Part shown: positions 5,864-12,699 of the stretch, in pieces | Position numbering within the stretch: the first letter of the stretch is position 1 | Layout: every line of letters starts with the position of its first letter | Assembly (NCBI GenBank): GCA_003661105.1 | Contig: QMVM01000029.1 | Span: 1 to 12,699 of the forward strand | DNA length: 12,699 bases | Direction: 5' to 3' | Source of the DNA: Methanosarcinales archaeon | GTDB lineage: Archaea > Halobacteriota > Methanosarcinia > Methanosarcinales > Methanogasteraceae | Position numbers and translations under genes: made by a program | Notes under the pieces: generated by a model | Database searches by the model: none | Told to the model about the DNA's origin: nothing | What the model saw: only the letters and a program-made list of their open reading frames with translations

Positions 5864-6861
5864 ACATATCTCCTGATGCACAGAATATCGTAATTTTTGC
5901 TCTTATTTCATTTGTGCTGACGATAGTAGCACTTCCAGAAACGATCAGGATACTCAAATCAAGCGGCATGGTCGTGAAGGATTACTACAAGACTGACAAG
6001 GCGTGCGTCCCGACAAACGGCGGCTTACTGATCGGGCTTGTTGTTCTTGTAATGCTGAGCGCATCGGTGATATTCTGCAACTCAACGATCAATTTCGTCA
6101 TCGTTTACATCGCGGTGATGTATGCTATCTTCGGGATACTGGATGACCATCTGCAGATCAGGAACCGGTGGCTCAAGATATTCTTCCCGTATTTCCTGTC
6201 ATATCCAATTGCACTGATCCTCCAGCCGCATGCCATGGGAACGATCAGCCACTTCACAGGCACGACGCCAACTATGTTACTATGTTTTTATTATATTATT
6301 GCTCCGGTGTATATTATGGTAGTTTCCAACATGGTGAACATGCATTCCGGTTTTAACGGGCTCCAGTCAGGGCTTTCCTCGATAGTCTTCTTCTTCCTTC
6401 TGGTGAAGTCGTTCATGGTCGGGCAAACCGAGCATCTCGGCATCTTTGCAGCGTTCTTCGGGGCGAATCTCGCGTTCTGGACACGCAACAGGTACCCCTC
6501 ATCGATATTTGAAGGAAACATCGGTGCGATGCTGATCGGTGCCGCGATGGGCACATTTATAGTCTTCCAGGGATTTCTCATATCCGGAATCATCATGCTT
6601 CTTCCGCACACGGTCAACTTCATCATGTACTTCTACTGGAGGGTGCGGAGAAAGATATGCCAGATGCATGGCACACCGCCTGGAGAATATGGCTCATTCA
6701 AGTTCGGGTGTATAGAGGACGGCACGATCAGTGTACCGAACCGGCTTACACTGAAATGGTTGCCGCTATACTACTATCCGATGACGGAGAGAAAGGCTGT
6801 TAGAATTATGTATGCGCTCACCGCCACGACGTGTGCTATAGCGCTCTACGTGCCCTACTGA
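5860..6861 (+). CDS. Polyprenyl/dolichyl-phosphate GlcNAc-1-phosphate transferase (family 4, ALG7/AglH-like)
   Basis: The 333-residue protein has about ten membrane segments. It belongs to the WecA/MraY/ALG7 superfamily, which transfers a sugar-1-phosphate from a UDP-sugar to a membrane lipid phosphate, the first step of lipid-linked glycan assembly. Visible motifs are: KDYYKTDKACVPTNGG near the N-terminus (lipid/nucleotide loop); D95-D96 followed by basic residues (FGILDDHLQIRNRW); N157-x-x-N160-x-x-x-G-x-N166-G-L (active-site loop of the archaeal/eukaryotic branch); and a C-terminal cytosolic loop with R-N-R-L before the last helices. The third aspartate-bearing block found in bacteria reads EGNIGAM here, as in the ALG7-like branch. 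Start and neighbour overlap are exact (ATGA). The combination with the dehydrogenase points to N-glycan synthesis. Confidence 0.88.
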   Translation: MNISPDAQNIVIFALISFVLTIVALPETIRILKSSGMVVKDYYKTDKACVPTNGGLLIGLVVLVMLSASVIFCNSTINFVIVYIAVMYAIFGILDDHLQIRNRWLKIFFPYFLSYPIALILQPHAMGTISHFTGTTPTMLLCFYYIIAPVYIMVVSNMVNMHSGFNGLQSGLSSIVFFFLLVKSFMVGQTEHLGIFAAFFGANLAFWTRNRYPSSIFEGNIGAMLIGAAMGTFIVFQGFLISGIIMLLPHTVNFIMYFYWRVRRKICQMHGTPPGEYGSFKFGCIEDGTISVPNRLTLKWLPLYYYPMTERKAVRIMYALTATTCAIALYVPY

Positions 6862-6891
6862 TATAAGATTGCACACTTGAAGGTATATTCG

Positions 6892-9800
6892 ATGGCAGAA
6901 GGAAGATTAAAATACTACATCGACCTGATCGCGGTTGCCATACTCGTATGTCTGTGCATTCTCTTCGTTCTTGTCGAGCCATTCAACGAAACACCACTCA
7001 GGATTCCTTTTTCACTGATAATTTTGCTTTTCCTCCCGGGATATGCGCTTATCGCGGCGATGTTTCCGAAAATGGGTGAGATCGGTGGGATCGAGCGGTT
7101 CACGCTCAGCATCGGTCTGAGTATTGTGATTACGGTCTTTGATGGCTTTGCGATCAGCGTGACACTATATCTGTTCAGACCGGTGCCGCTCACACTCACA
7201 CTCTCTGCGATAACATTGTTCCTTCTGCTAGTGACCGTCGTTACGAGATCGCTGACCCGGAGGGATAAGAGATATTTTGTGGATTATCAGGGATTTATTG
7301 AGTCGCTGCGGGCTGATGACGAGAAGATGGCCGATGTCGAACGGATGCTTTTCATAGCGCTCATCGGATCGATCATCATCGCAAGCAGTATGCTCATCTA
7401 TGCCAAGCTCACGTTTGAGGATGAGGAGTTTTCTGCGCTCTACATTCTCGGTCCGGACGGTAAGGCAGAGGGCTACCAGAAAGACCTCTACATCGGCGAG
7501 CCTTCAACAATTACAGTCGGTGTTGAGAACTATGAACATGCCGCAACCGACTACACGCTTCAGGTGAAACTCGGAACAGGCGTGCTTGAAACACGGAAGA
7601 TAACCCTTGCGTATAAGGAAAAATGGCTTGAAGATATAACGTTTGTCCCGGACCGGACAGGAGATCGCCTGAAGCTTGAGTTCGTCCTGTACAAGGATGG
7701 GAAATCGTATCGGTCAGTCCATCTCTGGGTCAACTCATCGATCAACTACAACGACACAACCTCCCTACTGAATTATTTGATCGTCCCGCCAGATATTCCG
7801 AATGGCTGCATGGAAGAGAACAGTTCATGGATATTCGGGAGCAATAGAAACTTCACTGGCGGCTATTCCAACGTGTCGTCATCCAACCACTCTTATGAGA
7901 TCGTGTCTGTAAATCCGGAGGTGGGTTGGTATGGCGAAATCTCGCAGGATATTGTTTCACCAAAACCAGGGCTTGTCGTGCTCCGGTTTGCCGTGCGCGA
8001 TTCGATCCCCACAAATACCACCGGGTATATGTTGCAGGTGCTCTTAAATGATGCAATCGTCTGGGAATGTAGCGCGGCAAAAGACATGGGTTGGCAGCGG
8101 ATCAAGTTTCCTGTGATGCTCCGGAACGCAAGTCGGCTTACTATGAGGGTCTATTCAGAAAAGAGTAACCCCAATATCTCGGTGTGGTGGGATGATATTG
8201 AATTTGAGACACTCACAATGGTGGATGTGGTGTATTACAAGTCATCGATTATTTTTGGCACTCCTACAGATGTTTCAGTCGTTATCGATAACTACGATCC
8301 AGCATGCACGAACTACACGCTCGCCCTGAAGCTTGGGGGGGAGTTGGTCGCAGAGAGGGATGCCAATCTCGAGAGTTGCGCAAAGTCTATGTGGAACCTG
8401 ACATTCACACCACGGACGATCGGCTCACACCTTCCGCTCGAGTTCTTGCTCTACAAGGACGGTGTGCTACACCGGTACGATGTGAAAACGGTTGCGTCTT
8501 CGGTTGATTACAGCAATATCGACTTTGTGATGAACTACTCGATAACACCACCCCGGATCCACAATTCTGATATGGAATACAACGGGCACTGGGAATATAC
8601 CGGGAAGGGAAACTTCACAGGCAACTATACCACTACCACCTCAACGCTTGGTCACCGCTCTTATGAGATCGCCATTTTGGAGAATTCCAGCACGGTACCG
8701 GGTGATTTCGGCGCAATCTCGCAGGAGATCGCGGGCAAGGAGGGAGTCGTTCTCCTGACCTTCGATGTGAGGGACTCGCAGACATCTGATACCGAAGGGC
8801 GCCATAAGAAGCAGGTGCTGATAAGTGACATCCTCATCTGGGAGGATGACGCTTCTGGCGACGAAGGGTGGCAGCGCGTCGAAGTCCCTGTGATGCTTGC
8901 AACAAACAACACCCTCACCCTACAGGCGTATGGGGAAGCAGGAGGCACGGACTTTCAGGTATGGTGGGACAATGTTAAGTTCAAGAAATTCGAAGGGGCG
9001 GCAGAGCGTGAGACCAAGGTTGCAGGATATGTTCCGAGTGTGCAGCTCAGTGGCACCCCTATGCCGATCTATGCCAACAGCACGATGACGCTCACAAGTT
9101 CGAACTGCGATCAATTAAACTCTGGCGAGACGCTTACACTCCACTTCAGCGAGAATGGTGTCGTTGAACCGGGGGATGCCGCATACACAGTAAGTGCCAG
9201 TGGCAAAAGCATTTACCATCTCGGAAAACGGTACACAATCCCGGGTTCAAAACCCGACCTTCTGCTGTCAACGATCGTTGATGGGAGTGGCAGAACCATG
9301 CATGCGAACGAGACATGGGAACTCGGGGATGGATACAACCTCTCGATCCAGGATATATGTGGTATGGATTCCGTGCTTCTCGAACTGAACCGGAGCAATG
9401 AAATACTCTACTCTGGCGTAACTGTCGTGGATGGGGTATTTGAATATCAAACCGATGTCACGGGTGTTGGCGATGACGTATGCCTCTTCAGATGCGCGGT
9501 CGAGGACATATTGCTTGACAGGTCCGTACAGATCGATGATCTGTACCTCTATTCGGATGCGCCAGTGCATGTCAGAGTCGGCGACAGGTATGGGGAGTTC
9601 GAGATCGATGAGATATGTTCGGATAAGATCGTCTTTAGGAATGTGGGATCGATCATCTTCAGCGGGACGTGCAGCATCTTAAACGACACCATCATCTTCG
9701 AGGTATCAGATAACCGGCGTTATGCATATCTCTACACGACAGAGACCGAGAGCGGGACGCATAAGCTTACAGGAACACCGTCGTCATATACTACTGCGAA

Positions 9801-10524
9801 AGCAGGAGGGTGGTGGATGAACCTGACCGGCGACAACCACCCCGCATTCTGCTACGACTTCGAGACCAAGAAGTCGTACGAGGAACTGAATGTCTACTTC
9901 TCAGATGATCTGTTCATCGCAGCAGGGGATGCGACATACACCGCGAATGTTAGCAATAGCAAGACTGGTTTTCTGGGAGTGATGCATCGATTATTCAATC
10001 CGGACCGCGCAGACCTCCTCGGAAAAATTCTTGTAAACGAGAGTGAGGAGGTGCAGCTTGAGATCGGTGAGAGTTACGTACTCGATGAAGGCTATCTCCT
10101 GACACTCCGGGATATATTTGTTACAGGCGGAACAGCATGGCTGGAACTTGTAAAAGAGGGAGAGGTTGTGGAATCCGGTGCCTGCATCGAAGGCGGTACT
10201 TTTGAGTATATGGTCTCAATCGTGGGAAATGATGTACCAATATTCGAATGTACTGCTGTTACGGTCTTCCAAAAAGACGAAAGTGGTTTTGTTATCCTCA
10301 AAGATATAAGACAATGTTCGGATAACGTGGAGAGGCTCAATGTCGGGAAGAAATATGGCAAATTCAAAGTTTCTAAGATCACGGTTGATAGAATTGTGCT
10401 CACAAACGCTGAGTCGATCACGATAAACGACGAGACCTCGATTCTGGGCGGCTGGCTGAAATTCGATGTGAGCGGAAACAGCGTTACTCCATACGTAGAA
10501 AAAGAGATAGGAGGCAGGATATGA
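6892..10524 (+). CDS. DUF1616 membrane-anchored S-layer-like glycoprotein, 1210 residues
   Basis: Residues 1-~180 are a DUF1616 domain with five membrane helices. The rest is extracytoplasmic and built from internal repeats. Modules 1 (~183-441) and 2 (~442-701) each combine an Ig/CARDB-like strand region (IxVGVENY...YTL / VSVVIDNY...YTL) and a carbohydrate-binding-like region ending in WWDDIEF / WWDNVKF. Units 3 (~710-950) and 4 (~960-1210) resemble the Methanosarcina S-layer family domain, with paired motifs such as ELGDGYNLSIQDI / LDEGYLLTLRDI and RYGEFEIDEICSDKIVF / KYGKFKVSKITVDRIVL. I count about 24 N-x-S/T sequons outside the membrane. The likely role is an envelope or S-layer-associated glycoprotein; DUF1616 itself has no proven function. 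The ATG at 6892 is chosen because GAAGGT (6879-6884) sits seven bases before it; a TTG at 6877 would have no ribosome site. No PEF-type C-terminal signal is present. Confidence 0.85.
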   Translation: MAEGRLKYYIDLIAVAILVCLCILFVLVEPFNETPLRIPFSLIILLFLPGYALIAAMFPKMGEIGGIERFTLSIGLSIVITVFDGFAISVTLYLFRPVPLTLTLSAITLFLLLVTVVTRSLTRRDKRYFVDYQGFIESLRADDEKMADVERMLFIALIGSIIIASSMLIYAKLTFEDEEFSALYILGPDGKAEGYQKDLYIGEPSTITVGVENYEHAATDYTLQVKLGTGVLETRKITLAYKEKWLEDITFVPDRTGDRLKLEFVLYKDGKSYRSVHLWVNSSINYNDTTSLLNYLIVPPDIPNGCMEENSSWIFGSNRNFTGGYSNVSSSNHSYEIVSVNPEVGWYGEISQDIVSPKPGLVVLRFAVRDSIPTNTTGYMLQVLLNDAIVWECSAAKDMGWQRIKFPVMLRNASRLTMRVYSEKSNPNISVWWDDIEFETLTMVDVVYYKSSIIFGTPTDVSVVIDNYDPACTNYTLALKLGGELVAERDANLESCAKSMWNLTFTPRTIGSHLPLEFLLYKDGVLHRYDVKTVASSVDYSNIDFVMNYSITPPRIHNSDMEYNGHWEYTGKGNFTGNYTTTTSTLGHRSYEIAILENSSTVPGDFGAISQEIAGKEGVVLLTFDVRDSQTSDTEGRHKKQVLISDILIWEDDASGDEGWQRVEVPVMLATNNTLTLQAYGEAGGTDFQVWWDNVKFKKFEGAAERETKVAGYVPSVQLSGTPMPIYANSTMTLTSSNCDQLNSGETLTLHFSENGVVEPGDAAYTVSASGKSIYHLGKRYTIPGSKPDLLLSTIVDGSGRTMHANETWELGDGYNLSIQDICGMDSVLLELNRSNEILYSGVTVVDGVFEYQTDVTGVGDDVCLFRCAVEDILLDRSVQIDDLYLYSDAPVHVRVGDRYGEFEIDEICSDKIVFRNVGSIIFSGTCSILNDTIIFEVSDNRRYAYLYTTETESGTHKLTGTPSSYTTAKAGGWWMNLTGDNHPAFCYDFETKKSYEELNVYFSDDLFIAAGDATYTANVSNSKTGFLGVMHRLFNPDRADLLGKILVNESEEVQLEIGESYVLDEGYLLTLRDIFVTGGTAWLELVKEGEVVESGACIEGGTFEYMVSIVGNDVPIFECTAVTVFQKDESGFVILKDIRQCSDNVERLNVGKKYGKFKVSKITVDRIVLTNAESITINDETSILGGWLKFDVSGNSVTPYVEKEIGGRI

Positions 10525-10525
10525 G

Positions 10526-11281
10526 ATGAATATCCTATTAATGCTTGCTTCCGGGATCGGCGCAGTGGTTCTTCTCACAGTGGTAGCTTGCTTCGTATTC
10601 AGCCGTCAGATCCTTCTCAGGTGGTATCGCGTGAGAAAAGCACCGTTTAACGATCCTCTGCGTATGCAGATGCTCAAGCTTGCAATAGACGCGGGAATGC
10701 CGGCGGCAGAACTATATTTCGTCGAGTCTCCTGTTGTTAACTCATTTTCCATTGGAAGCCGGAAGAACGGCTCTATCGTCCTGACAACAGGCGCAATAAA
10801 ACGACTGAGCAAAGAGGAACTCTCGTGCATGATGGTATACGAGATTGCGCATCTCATGAGCGGGCGGAGGCTTGAGGGGATTGCCGCTGTTCTCGCCGGA
10901 GCCCTTACTATGCTTCCGATAGCTGCTCTATGGGGCGCGGTATTCACGGGATTTGGGCAGGAGTACGATCCTGCGCCAAAACTGATCAAATTCTTCGTAA
11001 CATCCCTCCTTGCGCCACCAGCGGCACTCCTGATCCAGATCACATCACGGGACTCGGTGAAATACGAGTCTGACAAGTACACTGCACTATTGTGCGGACC
11101 AGACACGGTGATCAGAATGCTTTCAAAATTGAGCGATCCGGAGAGATGGGATGTTAATCCATCACATGCTTCACTCTTTATCGCAAATCCACTCACGGAG
11201 GATGAGATATACAATACGCTCTTTCGCACTCGTCCGTCGATACCAGATAGAATAAAAAGAGTAGAGGAGGTAGAATATTGA
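10526..11281 (+). CDS. M48 (HtpX-like) membrane metallopeptidase homologue with altered active site
   Basis: The 251-residue protein has an N-terminal membrane helix (~3-25). It also carries the M48 core: NSFSIGSRKNGSIVLTTG, then LSKEELSCMMVYEIAHLMSGRRLEG. Two further membrane stretches follow (~118-140 and ~156-172). The zinc motif HExxH is Y105-E106-I107-A108-H109: the first histidine, a zinc ligand, is replaced by tyrosine. The catalytic glutamate E106, the second histidine H109 and the downstream glutamate ligand E181 (YESDKY, with D183) are kept. Codon 105 is TAC, so a single base change from CAC would explain it. The protein may be a pseudo-protease, or bind metal differently. It starts one base after the previous stop; TAGGAGG (10508-10514) is a strong ribosome site. 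Its place next to the S-layer-like protein suggests work on envelope proteins; this is inference. Confidence 0.85.
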   Translation: MNILLMLASGIGAVVLLTVVACFVFSRQILLRWYRVRKAPFNDPLRMQMLKLAIDAGMPAAELYFVESPVVNSFSIGSRKNGSIVLTTGAIKRLSKEELSCMMVYEIAHLMSGRRLEGIAAVLAGALTMLPIAALWGAVFTGFGQEYDPAPKLIKFFVTSLLAPPAALLIQITSRDSVKYESDKYTALLCGPDTVIRMLSKLSDPERWDVNPSHASLFIANPLTEDEIYNTLFRTRPSIPDRIKRVEEVEY

Positions 11282-11487
11282 TTCCAAAATGGATGTGTGC
11301 CCTTGGCATCAGTTTCATCTCGTATATGTCTATACTCTTCGTGATAATCGTAGTGGTTACATTTCAGGCGAGAGATTTTGATTTAAGGCGTACACTTGTC
11401 ATTACAGCAGCGTACATGGCATTCATGGTGGTATACTTCGCAGTTCTATTTATAGTGTTCAAAAGAAAAATAGACGCACCGAAATGA
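11278..11487 (+). CDS. Small two-helix membrane protein, unknown function
   Basis: The protein has 69 residues with two membrane helices (about 7-29 and 38-61), a charged loop between (ARDFDLRR) and a basic tail (FKRKIDAPK). The start is taken as TTG at 11278, overlapping the previous stop (TTGA). The excellent ribosome site GAGGAGGT (11264-11271) lies six bases before it, while the next ATG (11293) is 21 bases away from that site. I do not recognise the family. As the last gene of the operon, it may be a membrane partner of the M48-like protein, but nothing in the sequence proves this. Confidence 0.65.
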   Translation: MIPKWMCALGISFISYMSILFVIIVVVTFQARDFDLRRTLVITAAYMAFMVVYFAVLFIVFKRKIDAPK

Positions 11488-11566
11488 TTGGAACGCAGAG
11501 TTTTCCTCCTCCGCGTTCTCTGCGTGCTGCCAACGGCTTTGCTAACGCATTCAGTGGTTAATCCCT
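11488..11566. terminator. Convergent-gene hairpin, eroded palindromic repeat (copy 3)
   Basis: ACGCAGAG (11493-11500) and CTCTGCGT (11518-11525) form a perfect eight-base stem around a 17-base loop. Further on, CAGTGGTTAAT recalls the CTGTGGTTAA end of copies 1 and 2. The element lies between the operon end and the stop of the minus-strand surE gene, where a two-way transcription stop would be expected. Membership of the repeat family is a judgement by eye. Confidence 0.5.
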
Positions 11567-11596
11567 CTATTGCGATTTCTGCCAACTAAGAATGCC

Positions 11597-12436
11597 TCAA
11601 TAGAACGCCTCCACTGCCCTGCGAAGCGTTTCCGGAATCTCCCGCGTCGTCAACTGGTCGAGCCCCACAGTCGAATCAAGCGTTAGCGGCGTTACTGATA
11701 GGTGGTGCTGTGTGAGGGCATGTACGTCGGTGCCAGGTTCGTCATCCTGCACGAGATCACCATTGATCCAGTAATACGAACGCCCCCGCGGGTCGTGCCG
11801 CTTCTCAACAGCGGTCTTGAATATCTTTCTTGACAGTCTTGTGATCTCGATATCGGTATCAAGGGAGGCATTTCGCGGGATGTTGACGTTTAGCACATCC
11901 ACACCATCCGGAAAACCCTTTTTAAGCGCGTGTTTTGCAATCCTTCCGACCAGATCGATCCCTGCATCGAAATCGTACTCATAGTGCCTGAGATCGTCGA
12001 ACTTGTCGCCCTGATCCACCACCTGAATCGATGCTGCTATCGTTGGGATGCCGTAGCTGGCAGCTTCGAGTGCAGCACCGATCGTGCCGGAGGTGGTCAC
12101 TGTGTCGGTGCTGATGTTCTCGCCGATATTAAACCCGGATACGCAGAGATCAGGGAGCCGATCCATGATAGCAAAGATCGCAAGGATCACGGAATCGGCA
12201 GGCGTTCCCGCGACCGCATAAGCCTCGAACGCGTCCAGTTTGATCTTAGAGAATCTCAGTGGCTCGAAGACCGATACCGATCTCCCGACACCTGATTTCT
12301 GCATCGATGGCGCCACGACGTTGACGTCTCCGAGATCGCTGACGCTTCTGTATGCTGCCCTGATGCCTGATGAGTACACACTATCGTCGTTTGTAACGAG
12401 TATGGCTGGCATAGATGGGTGTGAATCGTGATTCAT
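11597..12436 (-). CDS. surE: 5'/3'-nucleotidase SurE
   Basis: The 279-residue protein is slightly longer than typical SurE (~250-265). It removes phosphate from nucleoside monophosphates in a metal-dependent way in the cytoplasm. The family motifs are in order: N16-D17-D18 (metal ligands), S48-G49-V50-G51 in APSMQKSGVGRSVSV (metal-binding serine), GTPADSV (77-83), S100-G-F-N103-I-G-E-N (metal-binding asparagine) and TSGTIGAALEAASYGIP. NDDS in place of the common NDDG is not at a metal ligand. Two starts are possible: the ATG at 12436, used here, and an internal one at 12412 giving MPAILVTNDD, which matches the usual N-terminus better. Neither has a convincing ribosome site. The gene stands alone, opposite in direction to the operon. 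Confidence 0.92.
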   Translation of the reverse strand: MNHDSHPSMPAILVTNDDSVYSSGIRAAYRSVSDLGDVNVVAPSMQKSGVGRSVSVFEPLRFSKIKLDAFEAYAVAGTPADSVILAIFAIMDRLPDLCVSGFNIGENISTDTVTTSGTIGAALEAASYGIPTIAASIQVVDQGDKFDDLRHYEYDFDAGIDLVGRIAKHALKKGFPDGVDVLNVNIPRNASLDTDIEITRLSRKIFKTAVEKRHDPRGRSYYWINGDLVQDDEPGTDVHALTQHHLSVTPLTLDSTVGLDQLTTREIPETLRRAVEAFY

Positions 12437-12699
12437 AATGCTTACCGATCTCTGGTCTTTGTGGTCATGTGAGTTAAGGGTTCTGGGACAAGGCGGGGTG
12501 CAGGACGAGACAGCTACTTTTTAGCCCGAGTATATGACAACAACAAGAGCGACTACTTTGCACCGGGGCTGGCTGTGATCGAGGTCTAAAGAGATTGCAG
12601 AGGCGCTGACGGTTCGAAGCGAAACCAGATCCGGACGCCGTGAGACTCTTGTTGGACGGTGAGATATACAGCAGATCAATTTATCACTCACAGCAAGCG
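12437..12699. other. Region with no supported gene
   Basis: These 263 bases upstream of surE show no tRNA, clear promoter or convincing gene. A plus-strand frame is open from 12473 to 12589 (38 codons, containing SYFLARVYDNNK) but has no ATG, GTG or TTG near its beginning. It could be a remnant or chance. Confidence 0.5.

Noticed and set aside
10606..11229. Minus-strand open frame of 207 codons
   Set aside because: It is a shadow of the M48-like gene, which has family motifs and a strong ribosome site on the plus strand.
12371..12391. SurE motif NDDS instead of NDDG as a sign of an inactive enzyme
   Set aside because: The metal ligands (D17, D18, S48, N103) are all present and the fourth position is not a ligand. 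To my knowledge serine is common there in archaeal members.
12437..12699. tRNA or small RNA suggested by GGTTCGAAGC near 12610
   Set aside because: A GGTTCGA-like word is present, but no acceptor stem, D arm or anticodon arm can be folded around it.

Overview
The window reads as a piece of an archaeal chromosome, most likely a methanogen or methanotroph-related member of the Halobacteriota (Methanosarcina / ANME-1 / Syntrophoarchaeum neighbourhood). The evidence is a PEF-CTERM sorting signal, a DUF1616 membrane protein carrying Methanosarcina-type S-layer domains, an ALG7/AglH-like GlcNAc-1-phosphate transferase, a calcium-binding dockerin module, T-tract terminators and TTTAAATA/TTTATAT promoter boxes. 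The lineage is inferred from gene content only.

Layout. (1) 84-653: a secreted dockerin-type protein, followed by a T-rich terminator. (2) About 727-2557: a palindromic repeat of the CCACAGAG...CTCTGTGG type, interrupted by a decayed group II intron. The insert holds two tandem, diverged copies of a ~169-bp structured sequence, the intron RNA, a wrecked maturase gene with the catalytic RT core deleted, and a well-preserved domain V and VI. (3) 2744-4192: a secreted PEF-CTERM protein with its own TATA box, and a CPBP/CAAX-type intramembrane protease; the two may work together in surface-protein processing. (4) 4193-4507: non-coding, with a second, complete copy of the palindromic repeat. (5) 4508-11487: a tightly packed five-gene operon (ATGA overlap, 30-nt gap, 1-nt gap, TTGA overlap). 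It encodes a UDP-sugar dehydrogenase, a polyprenyl/dolichyl-phosphate GlcNAc-1-P transferase, a 1210-residue DUF1616/S-layer fusion protein dense in N-glycosylation sequons, an M48-like protein whose HExxH motif reads YExxH, and a small two-helix membrane protein. (6) 11488-11596: a convergent spacer with a hairpin that looks like an eroded third palindrome copy. (7) 11597-12436, minus strand: SurE 5'-nucleotidase. (8) 12437-12699: no convincing gene.

Together the operon looks like a cell-surface glycoprotein unit: two genes supply a uronic-acid-type sugar nucleotide and start a lipid-linked glycan, the third encodes a large envelope protein rich in acceptor sites, and the last two are membrane proteins of unproven function beside it. 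The upstream dockerin and PEF-CTERM proteins and the CPBP protease fit the same envelope theme.

The most unusual parts are the intron relic inside a palindromic repeat, with its tandem 5' duplication, and the M48-like protein with a substituted zinc ligand inside a glycosylation/S-layer operon.
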